Assembly: GCF_018598185.1 (NCBI RefSeq)
Contig: NZ_JAHESC010000003.1
Location: forward strand, 186,001-250,000
Reading direction: 5' to 3'
Source: Dawidia soli
Lineage (GTDB): Bacteria > Bacteroidota > Bacteroidia > Cytophagales > Cyclobacteriaceae
Length of the DNA: 64,000 nt
Of this stretch, positions 20,089-27,301 are shown piece by piece; positions within the stretch are counted from its first letter, which is position 1, and every line of letters begins with the position of its first letter. The notes beneath the pieces were generated by a model that worked only from the letters and a program-made list of their open reading frames with translations, did no database searches and was not told where the DNA came from. The translations under genes and the position numbers were made by a program.

Positions 20089-20526
20089 TTATTCGTTGAT
20101 CCTCTCCAGAACATATTTATACCTGTTCAGCTGACATCCAGGACTGAATGTCAACTGGATCTGCCGCCTTCCCTGCACGACCGGATAAGTCAGATCGGCC
20201 GCCACCATTTCAGCATTGTTGCCTTCGCTGAAATTGATCTTGAAAGGATATTGCGGGTCGTCAAGAGCCCAGGTACCCTCCTGCTTTACGATAAAGGGCA
20301 GGTAGTTCTCGAAACTATAGCTGCCGTCTTCGTTGAAGTTGACCCTGAACTGCGTGAAATCAAACGCTTCCGTAATATCCACGTCGTTCCGTGCTGCGCT
20401 CACCACCTTCCAGCTTCCATCGATGCTCTTCACGGACTCAATCCGCGCGTCATCGTCGTTATTCTCGCATGAAAGACAGGATACCAGCATCATGATGGCC
20501 AATGCCTGTATGTAAATAGTTTTCAT
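20089..20526 (-). CDS. DUF5004-type small lipoprotein
   Basis: 145 residues with a lipoprotein signal ending LSCENNDDD, again with acidic residues after the cysteine. The mature part (about 120 residues) is a lipocalin-like small beta-barrel type sequence: SWKVVSAARNDVD, then FNEDGSYSFENYLPFIVKQEGTW, in the style of Bacteroidota lipocalin-like/DUF5004 domains. It sits 17 bp after SusD and 13 bp before DUF4961, the gene pairing known from other loci of this type. Its role is not known; accessory binding of the sugar ligand is a reasonable guess. Confidence 0.8.
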   Translation of the reverse strand: MKTIYIQALAIMMLVSCLSCENNDDDARIESVKSIDGSWKVVSAARNDVDITEAFDFTQFRVNFNEDGSYSFENYLPFIVKQEGTWALDDPQYPFKINFSEGNNAEMVAADLTYPVVQGRRQIQLTFSPGCQLNRYKYVLERINE

Positions 20527-20543
20527 ATCAACAGCGTTAAGGT

Positions 20544-22295
20544 CTAGTAATAAGGATTTTGTAATAGCTCCGGAGATTTAGCCGTCTCCGAATAAGGAAT
20601 AGGCCAGAAATACATCGCCTCCCGGAAATTATGCTTGCGAACATTGAATACATTAAAGCTGGCAGCCGAACCGTTCCTCACCACTTCCATTCCGGTCATG
20701 GTCTTGTTTTCAGTCTCATCTGCGATCATCCAGCGGCGTACGTCGAAGAAGCGGTGCCCCTCGAATGCCAGTTCCACTCTTCTTTCATTCCGGATGATTT
20801 CCCGCATGGCTTCTTTCGAGAGGCCCGCAGGGAGTGTGAACGGAGATAAGCCCGCACGCTCACGAATGGCTTCAACCGCAGCGTATACCTCTGACGTGGG
20901 ACCCTCAAATTCATTCTTTGCCTCGGCGTAACTAAGCAGGATTTCCGCATAACGCAGCAACGGACGCGACCCAGGTCCCTGGATAAAACCATTCGCAACG
21001 ATAACCCGGTGCACCATCTTATTCACATAATATCCGGTAGGCGTTCCCGCGCGTACGGCGTCCTGCCCCGACTGTCTGCCCTGATAATTCCCCAGGAAGA
21101 TATCGATCGGAACACGCGGCCCCTGCAGTACGGCCGGCATCAGACTTTGGTCATGATTGATGCTGTTGTCCAGGCGTGGATCACGGTTGGCGTAGGGATT
21201 TTGCGGATCATAACCGGAAGTCGGGTCGGTGATCGGTTTTCCATTCGCCATACCAAATGCATTGACCAGATCATGATAGGGATACGCACCACCCTGTCCA
21301 CCGCCGCGTGACGGCGGCTGCCACAGCCCCTCCTCGTAATTGCCATCGGTGGCTACACGGTCCACAATAATGCCGGAGTAAGCATTGGTCGACTGAAAAT
21401 CCTTCGCGACAAACTCCTCGTAAAATCCTTCACCGGGAATCGGTGAATTATTGACATGCAATTGATATGCGTTGAGACTGATGACAGCCTGGGCAGCGTC
21501 GGCTGCAATTTTCCACCGGTTAGGGTCGGCTGTAGGATATCCTAAGATAGCCGTCAGCGGTTCCGGCGCAAACCCGCTTCCATTAAATAACGGACTCGCA
21601 GCGTAAAGCAGAACGCGGGCTTTCAGCGCTTTACAGGCACCCGCCCCGATCCGTCCATGATCCCGGGCCACCGGCCGGGTAATTAAATTCCCCGCGGCCT
21701 GATCACATTCCGAAACGATATAATCCACGCACTCCTGATAGGTATTCCTGACGGCAAGGATCTTGTCTTCCGCACGATATACCGTGTCGCCGATCAGCGG
21801 AATCCCCCCGTAATGTTTCAGCAGAATGGCATAGTACCATGCGCGCAAAAATCTCGTCTCCGCGGCCAGCTGCGTCTTCAAAGACGGCTGAAAGGGCGTA
21901 ATGTCAAGGTGCTTCAGGAACTGGTTCGCCTTCCGGATATTCCTGTAACAGACATCCCACGCATCCGTCGATACGATCACAGAATTGACCGTCCCGGTCG
22001 CAAACTGAACGTTGGTGGTAATAAAAGGGATAGCACGCGGCTCCGACTCATCAGATCCACCGTCCAGTCCGCCTGAGCGGGCGTTCCCATCACTGAATCT
22101 TCCGGGGTCCGAATCGAAACCGATGTTCTCGAACAACCCATAAAAAAACTGGGTCGCGTACGTACTGTCGGCGAAAACAGTCCCCTCATTAAGATTCGTA
22201 GTCTGGGTGTTGTCCAGGAAATCTGCATCCTGGCAGGCGAGCATAATGCCCCCCGCGAATACGGCCAAAAGAATTACTCTTCTCATTTGCCTCAT
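20544..22295 (-). CDS. SusD/RagB-type outer-membrane lipoprotein, first Sus gene of the operon
   Basis: 583 residues from the ATG at 22295. The longer frame (22331) would place an operator and the likely transcription start inside the gene; an ATG at 22286 is also possible. The lipobox is IMLACQDADF. SusD features are RFLRAWYYAILLKHYGGIPL, RYAEILLSYAEAKNEFEG and RNERRVELAFEGHRFFDVRRW. It binds glycan at the surface as partner of a SusC. Unusually it precedes DUF5004, DUF4961 and SusC rather than following SusC. The 21 bp operator at 22297 lies immediately upstream of the start codon, so this gene and those behind it are probably repressed or activated by a LacI-type regulator. Confidence 0.94.
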   Translation of the reverse strand: MRQMRRVILLAVFAGGIMLACQDADFLDNTQTTNLNEGTVFADSTYATQFFYGLFENIGFDSDPGRFSDGNARSGGLDGGSDESEPRAIPFITTNVQFATGTVNSVIVSTDAWDVCYRNIRKANQFLKHLDITPFQPSLKTQLAAETRFLRAWYYAILLKHYGGIPLIGDTVYRAEDKILAVRNTYQECVDYIVSECDQAAGNLITRPVARDHGRIGAGACKALKARVLLYAASPLFNGSGFAPEPLTAILGYPTADPNRWKIAADAAQAVISLNAYQLHVNNSPIPGEGFYEEFVAKDFQSTNAYSGIIVDRVATDGNYEEGLWQPPSRGGGQGGAYPYHDLVNAFGMANGKPITDPTSGYDPQNPYANRDPRLDNSINHDQSLMPAVLQGPRVPIDIFLGNYQGRQSGQDAVRAGTPTGYYVNKMVHRVIVANGFIQGPGSRPLLRYAEILLSYAEAKNEFEGPTSEVYAAVEAIRERAGLSPFTLPAGLSKEAMREIIRNERRVELAFEGHRFFDVRRWMIADETENKTMTGMEVVRNGSAASFNVFNVRKHNFREAMYFWPIPYSETAKSPELLQNPYY

Positions 22296-22296
22296 T

Positions 22297-22317
22297 TTAG
22301 TTAATCGTTTTAGCAAA
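22297..22317 (-). promoter_or_regulatory. LacI-type operator ahead of SusD
   Basis: The core GTTAATCGTTTTAGCAAA (plus-strand reading) is identical over 21 bp to the site at 23213. It has the CG-centred AT-rich half-sites typical of LacI/GalR operators. On the minus strand an imperfect promoter (GTTG, about 20 bp, ATTTTTTG at 22314-22321) runs into it, so a bound repressor would cover the transcription start. No LacI-family gene is present in the window. Confidence 0.7.
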
Positions 22318-22373
22318 AAATATAAGTGCAACCGTCCACTGCAACCGTTCTACGACCGGCTGCATCGTTTTAC

Positions 22374-23195
22374 TTATGTCTTTATCTCGGTTATTGATTT
22401 ACGTAGTAGAATCAGCGCAACTCCTGTCAGAATATAAGGGATGCTCAGGATCTGCCCCATATTGAGTGAAAGATCGCTCTCGAACGCCGATTGGTTTTCT
22501 TTGAAAGATTCCACGACAAATCGAAACGTCCACAGAACGGTTAATATCATGCCCAGCATTACGCCTGAACGCCAATCGCGGGCATACATATACCACATAT
22601 ATAACATAGACAGAAAGAACACCGTATAAAAGATACATTCATACAGCTGCGCGGGATGTCTCGGTAGTTGATCGACCCGGGCGAAAATAAATGCCCAGGG
22701 CACATCAGTGGGCACACCGACGATCTCGGAGTTCATCAAATTGCCGAATCGTATACACGCGCCGGCGCTGATCGCGACCAGGGCAAGCCTGTCGATCACA
22801 AAAAGATACTCCGCGTGGTTTCTTCTACACCATATATATACGCCGATCAGAATGCCCAATACGCCACCGTGGCTCGAAAGGCCGTGAAAAGGAGGTCTGA
22901 TGATTACAAGCGGATCCCTGATCAGGACATGAAGATCATAGAACAAAAAATGTCCAAGCCGGGCACCTACGATCGCCGGAATGACGATCATCAAAAAAAG
23001 ATTGGGCAGGTTTACCGTATACCGGTCCTCCTTTAAAAAAATATAAAGACCGACCTGGCGACTGATGACAAGGCCAAGCGCCCACATCAATCCGTACCAT
23101 GACAAAAGAACAGACGTTCCCGGAATGCGGAACATAACCGGAGAAACATTCCAGTAAATAAAGCCATCGATAAGACTCAGCGTCAGGGATAGCAC
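22374..23195 (-). CDS. lgt: Prolipoprotein diacylglyceryl transferase
   Basis: 273 residues from a GTG at 23195. Lgt moves diacylglycerol from phosphatidylglycerol to the lipobox cysteine of prelipoproteins in the inner membrane. Diagnostic features are seven or so hydrophobic segments, the HGG motif (SSHGG, His109), and the Lgt signature CIRFGNLMNSEIVG (Arg149, Asn152, Asn155, Glu157, Gly160), followed by PRHPAQLYE (His180). The length is normal. The position is odd: it precedes a SusD operon whose products are lipoproteins and has a consensus promoter flanked by operators of the same type as the SusD gene 78 bp downstream. It is probably a second, inducible copy, although the window cannot show whether a housekeeping lgt exists elsewhere. 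Confidence 0.95.
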   Translation of the reverse strand: MLSLTLSLIDGFIYWNVSPVMFRIPGTSVLLSWYGLMWALGLVISRQVGLYIFLKEDRYTVNLPNLFLMIVIPAIVGARLGHFLFYDLHVLIRDPLVIIRPPFHGLSSHGGVLGILIGVYIWCRRNHAEYLFVIDRLALVAISAGACIRFGNLMNSEIVGVPTDVPWAFIFARVDQLPRHPAQLYECIFYTVFFLSMLYMWYMYARDWRSGVMLGMILTVLWTFRFVVESFKENQSAFESDLSLNMGQILSIPYILTGVALILLRKSITEIKT

Positions 23196-23212
23196 GTTAG
23201 GTCAGGTTTAGA

Positions 23213-23233
23213 TTAGTTAATCGTTTTAGCAAA
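23213..23233 (-). promoter_or_regulatory. LacI-type operator downstream of lgt -7 element
   Basis: Identical over 21 bp to the site at 22297, core GTTAATCGTTTTAGCAAA. It overlaps the end of the lgt -7 element and the predicted transcription start, the classic position for repression. Confidence 0.7.
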
Positions 23234-23260
23234 CATAATCATTTATCTCTTTTTTGCAAA
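23230..23260 (-). promoter_or_regulatory. Consensus Bacteroidota promoter of lgt
   Basis: On the minus strand TTTG (23257-23260) is followed by exactly 19 bp and then TATGTTTG (23230-23237). This matches the TTTG-N19-TAnnTTTG consensus of primary-sigma promoters in Bacteroidota with no mismatch. Transcription would start near 23223, leaving a leader of roughly 28 nt before the GTG of lgt. Confidence 0.75.
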
Positions 23261-23285
23261 CGTTTTAGTTAACCGTTTTAGCAAA
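23256..23285 (-). promoter_or_regulatory. Tandem overlapping LacI-type operators upstream of lgt
   Basis: Two CGTTTTAG sites lie back to back: GCAAACGTTTTAGTTAA (23256-23272), which overlaps the -33 TTTG, and GTTAACCGTTTTAGCAAA (23268-23285), which differs by one base from the sites at 23213 and 22297. Together with the downstream site they bracket the lgt promoter, allowing cooperative or looped binding. Confidence 0.65.
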
Positions 23286-23726
23286 TCCGCTCAGAAACCT
23301 CAAAAACGCAGTTTCTGATACTTTCCCCGCACGATGGCCCTAAACCAGTATAAAAAAGCCTATAACGGGAAATAAGTCAGAAATAAAGCCGCGTGTGCGT
23401 CAACGCAGCGCACCTGTTATGCGCACAAAGGATTTTTCAAAAAAGATCATGTGCCAACAACGATAGGCACCAGCGCAAATAAAAAAAAACAGCCTTACCC
23501 TGCCGGCAACGATTCGCAGGGGCTTTACTAAAGAGAAGACGCTGCTAAACGGCTACGATACCCGCCAGCAGAATAACGATGGGTATATCAAAAGAAAAGT
23601 AGCGGATCTATACTGAACGAAAGACGTTGGGCAATATCCAAACACTAACAAAGCGCATAGCCTGCAAGAACGGCCAGGATACGGGCGTACGATTTTTCGC
23701 GCATCCCCGGGGTTGATTACGAACGA
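23286..23726. other. Non-coding interval between lgt operators and HxlR gene
   Basis: About 440 bp without a credible gene. The only structure I see is the minus-strand terminator-like hairpin at 23481-23524. No tRNA cloverleaf, conserved riboswitch or repeat was recognised. Confidence 0.5.
23481..23524 (-). terminator. Intrinsic terminator of the HxlR transcript
   Basis: Read on the minus strand, AGCC and CCTGC (plus 23520-23516) pair with GCAGG and GGCT, with a four-base bulge, followed after one base by a run of nine T (23489-23481). It lies about 200 bp downstream of the HxlR stop. Confidence 0.5.
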
Positions 23727-24080
23727 TTATAGCTCCAGCTCCAGGCTGGCAAAACCACACAACCCATCGAGCATCTCGCTCAACCTGTTGCCTTTGGGCG
23801 TGAGCGCATATTCGGTGCGGGGCGGATTGCCCGGCAGGTAGCTCTTCTGGATCAGCTGGTGTTGTTCCAGCGCGCGCAAACGGTCGGCAAGAATATGATC
23901 GCTGATGTGCTCCAGGTTTTCTTTCAGGAGCGTGAACCGCGTGTTGCCTTCTTCAATACTGAACAGCACATCGGTCATCCACCGTTTACTTAAGAAATAC
24001 AGCAGCTCATTCAAAGCACACCGTTCTTCTAAAAAGGCCTGGTTCTGATAATTGGTGGACGTCAGTTTTCGCTCTGTCAT
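23727..24080 (-). CDS. HxlR-family winged-helix regulator
   Basis: 117 residues, the usual family length. The winged-helix core is visible: LLYFLSKRWMTDVLF (first helix), the TRFTLLKENLEHISDHILADRL helix-turn-helix and RTEYALTPKGNRL (wing). HxlR proteins are DNA-binding dimers, often redox or aldehyde responsive. It is divergent from the zinc alcohol dehydrogenase 225 bp away, so it likely controls that gene; this is inferred from position. No conserved redox cysteine is obvious apart from Cys in the N-terminal ERCAL and a C-terminal LCGF. Confidence 0.9.
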   Translation of the reverse strand: MTERKLTSTNYQNQAFLEERCALNELLYFLSKRWMTDVLFSIEEGNTRFTLLKENLEHISDHILADRLRALEQHQLIQKSYLPGNPPRTEYALTPKGNRLSEMLDGLCGFASLELEL

Positions 24081-24305
24081 GTCTTACTAATCTTTTAATG
24101 AGTGCCTCATTCCCGGGAAATGTATTGATCTCCAAAGCCGCTTCCCGTTCCTTTACGGCATATTACAGTGGGGTTCCCTCGCCACAACGGCCCATACGCA
24201 ACAAAAGGTTCCAATCCATCCGCTCAGGGCATACAAAAACACCGCGCGTCACACACCCTTCTGTAATACGTAGTTAAAACAAAAAAATTAAAAATCACAG
24301 CCCTT

Positions 24306-25349
24306 ATGATCGCTACAAAAGCGTATGCAGCGCAAACCAAAGATTCTGGCCTCGCACCGTGGAATTTTCAACGTCGTGATGTTGGTCCTCGCGATGTCCA
24401 GTTCGATATCCTCTTCTGTGGCGTATGCCATTCCGACCTGCACCAGATCAAAGACGAATGGGGAGGCAGCATCTTCCCCATGGTACCCGGCCACGAGATC
24501 GTCGGCCGCGTCGTGAAGGTGGGCGCTGACGTAAAAAAATTTAAAGTAGGCGACCTCGCCGGCACCGGCTGCCTGGTCGACTCCTGCCGCGTGTGCGACA
24601 ACTGTAAACACGGCCTGGAACAGTATTGCACCAACGGCCATTCCCAAACCTACAACGGCCTGGAGCAAGACAAAAAGACTCCCACCTATGGGGGGTATTC
24701 CAACACCATCGTCGTTCACGAAGACTTCGTCCTGAGCATCTCCGACAAGCTCGACCTCGCCGCCGTGGCACCGCTGCTCTGCGCCGGCATTACAACGTAC
24801 TCGCCACTGCGCCACTGGAAAGTCGGCAAAGGTCATAAGCTCGCCGTACTCGGCCTCGGCGGCCTTGGCCACATGGCCGTAAAATTTGGTGTGGCCTTTG
24901 GCGCGGAAGTAACGGTACTCAGCACCTCCGCCTCCAAAGAGGCCGACGCCAAAAAGCTCGGTGCCCACAAGTTCGTCGTCACGACGGACCGCGAGCAAAC
25001 AAAAGCGGTCGCCGGCTACTTCGACTTTATCCTCGACACCGTGTCCGCCGACCACGATCTGGGCCTGTACCTGTCGCTGCTAAAAACCGACGGTGCCCAC
25101 ATTCTGGTGGGAGCACCTCCGGATCCCGCGCAGCTCCATGCCTTCAGCCTCATCCCGGGCCGCAAAACACTGGCCGGCTCCATGATCGGCGGACTGCCCG
25201 AAACGCAGGAAATGCTCGACTTCTGTGCCCAGCACAACATCGTCTCCGACATCGAGCTCATCGACATGAAGGACATCCAGAAAGCCTTCGACCGCATGCT
25301 CAAAGGCGACGTCCGCTACCGCTTTGTCATCGATATGGCGACACTTTAA
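24306..25349 (+). CDS. Zinc-dependent NAD(P) alcohol dehydrogenase (YahK/cinnamyl type)
   Basis: 347 residues, complete. Catalytic zinc ligands are Cys41 in CGVCHSD, His63-Glu64 in PGHE and Cys159 in LLCAG. The structural zinc lobe has Cys94, 97, 100 and 108. The Rossmann motif is GLGGLGHM (183-190). Enzymes of this group are NADPH-dependent aldehyde reductases of broad specificity. It starts with an ATG after an A-rich leader, is divergent from an HxlR regulator and ends in a strong terminator at 25366, so it is a single-gene unit. An aldehyde-stress role is likely but not shown. Confidence 0.95.
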   Translation: MIATKAYAAQTKDSGLAPWNFQRRDVGPRDVQFDILFCGVCHSDLHQIKDEWGGSIFPMVPGHEIVGRVVKVGADVKKFKVGDLAGTGCLVDSCRVCDNCKHGLEQYCTNGHSQTYNGLEQDKKTPTYGGYSNTIVVHEDFVLSISDKLDLAAVAPLLCAGITTYSPLRHWKVGKGHKLAVLGLGGLGHMAVKFGVAFGAEVTVLSTSASKEADAKKLGAHKFVVTTDREQTKAVAGYFDFILDTVSADHDLGLYLSLLKTDGAHILVGAPPDPAQLHAFSLIPGRKTLAGSMIGGLPETQEMLDFCAQHNIVSDIELIDMKDIQKAFDRMLKGDVRYRFVIDMATL

Positions 25350-25365
25350 AAGTCTCTTCATTACA

Positions 25366-25403
25366 CTAAAAAAAGCACTGGCCACAACCGGTGCTTTTTT
25401 TAG
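25366..25403. terminator. Bidirectional intrinsic terminator
   Basis: GCACTGG pairs with CCGGTGC (one G-T pair) and is flanked by seven A on one side and seven T on the other, giving a long A/U-extended stem. It lies 17 bp after the alcohol dehydrogenase stop. Confidence 0.9.
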
Positions 25404-25472
25404 TTATAACTGACTATAACAAGTCTAAGCCCCGGGGCGGTGCCCCCAAGAGCAGCTATCGGGTGCCGGACT

Positions 25473-25495
25473 GTCGGCAGTTTCAACCTGCCGTC
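25473..25495. repeat. Degenerate copy of a 23 bp REP-like palindrome
   Basis: GTCGGCAG and CTGCCGTC flank a 7-base loop. The 23 bp unit differs from the perfect palindrome at 38764 by only three bases (positions 2, 11 and 15 of the unit), so the two are copies of one family. It lies between the alcohol dehydrogenase and the Gfo/Idh/MocA gene. Confidence 0.6.
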
Positions 25496-25591
25496 CACCC
25501 AGCCAACCCCCTCAACAAAGCATCTATATAAAACCAATAGCCAGACTCACAACATTCCCCGACCTTCGTTCCATATTAAACAAAAGTCACC

Positions 25592-26686
25592 ATGAAAACA
25601 CCACTCCTCATACTGGTGCTGCTCCTCGCCTTCTTAACATCCGCACAGGCCCAACAAAAGAAGCTCCGCATCGGCATCGCCGGCCTCACCCACTCGCACG
25701 TACACTGGATCCTCAACAGCGCCAACCGCCCCGAGTTCGAGATCGTCGGTATCTCCGAACCCAACCGCGACCTTGCCACGCGCCTGCTCAAACAATACAA
25801 CCTTCCCCTCACGCTGCTATACCCCACACTCGAAGAGATGCTGGACAAAGCAAAGCCCGAAGCTGTCACCGCCTTCCACAGCATCTACAACCACCTGGCC
25901 GTCGTCAAAGCCTGCGCCCCGCGCCACATACATGTAATGGTGGAAAAACCACTCGCTGTCAGCAACGACCACGCCCGGCAAATGGCCGCGCTCGCCAAAC
26001 AGTATAATATACACCTGCTCACCAACTACGAGACTACCTGGTACGCCGGCCACTACGAAGCCTACGACATGATCTACCGCGACAACCGCATCGGCAAGAT
26101 CCGGAAGGTTGTCGTGCACGACGGCCACCGCGGTCCGAAAGAGATCAACGTCAACCCCGAGTTCCTCGCCTGGCTCACCGACCCGGTAGAGAACGGCGGC
26201 GGCGCGCTCATGGACTTCGGCTGCTACGGCGCCGACCTCATCACGTGGTTACTCAAAGGCGAAAAGCCCACCAGCGTTACCGCCGTCACACAGCAGATCA
26301 AACCCGACGTATACCCCAAGGGTGACGACGACGCCACCATCCTCCTCACCTACCCCGGCACCACCGGCGTCATCCAGGCCTCGTGGAACTGGCCCTACAA
26401 TCGCAAAGACATCGAGATCTACGGCCAGACCGCCTACATCTGGGCAGACAAAAACTCCCTCACCTTCCGCAACGGCGACGACGCCCCGCAGCAAACGCCC
26501 ATGACCACGCTGCCCGCGCCGATGGATAACCCGTTTGCGTATTTCGCAGCCGTGGTGAACGGCAACATCGTGGTAAAAGACACCGATCTCTCCTCGCTCC
26601 CGCTCAACATCACCGCCGTGGAGATCCTGGACGCCGCCCGTCGCTCCGCGAAAGAAGGAAAGACAATCTATCTCCAGAAAAAATAA
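25592..26686 (+). CDS. Secreted Gfo/Idh/MocA-family oxidoreductase
   Basis: 364 residues with a signal peptide (MKTPLLILVLLLAFLTSAQA). The nucleotide-binding fold starts RIGIAGLTHSHVHW, differing from the usual GxGxxG, and the signature EKP is at 118-120 (VMVEKPLAVS). The C-terminal domain has the GGGALMDFGCYGADL segment that normally carries the catalytic His/Asp region. Family members oxidise or reduce sugars with a tightly held NAD(P). Export is known for Bacteroidota members of this family. The target is unknown; the gene is not in a PUL operon and is followed only by a small OmdA gene. Confidence 0.92.
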   Translation: MKTPLLILVLLLAFLTSAQAQQKKLRIGIAGLTHSHVHWILNSANRPEFEIVGISEPNRDLATRLLKQYNLPLTLLYPTLEEMLDKAKPEAVTAFHSIYNHLAVVKACAPRHIHVMVEKPLAVSNDHARQMAALAKQYNIHLLTNYETTWYAGHYEAYDMIYRDNRIGKIRKVVVHDGHRGPKEINVNPEFLAWLTDPVENGGGALMDFGCYGADLITWLLKGEKPTSVTAVTQQIKPDVYPKGDDDATILLTYPGTTGVIQASWNWPYNRKDIEIYGQTAYIWADKNSLTFRNGDDAPQQTPMTTLPAPMDNPFAYFAAVVNGNIVVKDTDLSSLPLNITAVEILDAARRSAKEGKTIYLQKK

Positions 26687-26754
26687 CCTATGTTCATGGC
26701 CAGCCGTTTACACGGGCAGGCATACTCTTCAACCTGCCCGCGTAAACCCTGCCG

Positions 26755-27006
26755 ATGATGAAAGCTGCTGCAACCACCCTCACCCGTAAGATCAATCGTT
26801 TGCCTGCCGCCCTCAAACGGCGCATGGAAGAAGAAGGCGTGCTGGAGCTATACCGGCAGCGCCCGCCCTACCAACGAAACGACTACCTCGGTTGGATCGA
26901 CCGCGCCAAACAGGAAGCCACCAAACAGAAGCGCACCGACCAGATGATTGCCGAATTGAAGAAGGGCAATGTATATATGAACATGAAGTGGAACGGTTCC
27001 CGCTAA
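26755..27006 (+). CDS. OmdA-domain small protein (YdeI/OmpD-associated type)
   Basis: 83 residues from ATG 26755; the ATG at 26758 is equally possible. The pattern YRQRPPYQRNDYLGWIDRAK with a following run of Lys/Arg and an AELKKGN segment is the conserved OmdA region found at the C-terminus of YdeI-like proteins. Here it stands alone, without the N-terminal DUF1801-type domain, so it is a short version of the family. The family has been linked to tolerance of cationic peptides or polymyxin in enterobacteria, which need not apply here. Confidence 0.75.
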   Translation: MMKAAATTLTRKINRLPAALKRRMEEEGVLELYRQRPPYQRNDYLGWIDRAKQEATKQKRTDQMIAELKKGNVYMNMKWNGSR

Positions 27007-27301
27007 CCTGGCAACCGCCGTTGTCGACAAAATATACGCCCTGGCAGCTTCAGCAAACGCGCTCGCCGCGCAACACTCCCCGCGGTTGATAATTATTCCG
27101 TATTTTTCGGGCCTGTTGTACAGCCTATGGAAAGCAAAAGTCCGGAACCCGGCGGAACGCTGCTGACACCGCTTTATTGCATCGCCGCACACGTTTTCAA
27201 TGCCGGTATCGTTCTCCGATTGTGGCCCTGTTTTTGATTATTTACCCGATGAAACAACCTCCGGGCAAACCCCGCGTTTTTAGCATAGCACATTTCCAGC
27301 A
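27007..27301. other. Non-coding gap ahead of the AsmA-like gene
   Basis: 295 bp. I see no convincing open frame, promoter element, hairpin or repeat here. Confidence 0.4.

Noticed and set aside
23286-23726. Possible small RNA in the 440 bp interval between lgt operators and HxlR
   Set aside because: No recognisable promoter, cloverleaf or conserved fold beyond one terminator-like hairpin, which HxlR readthrough explains.
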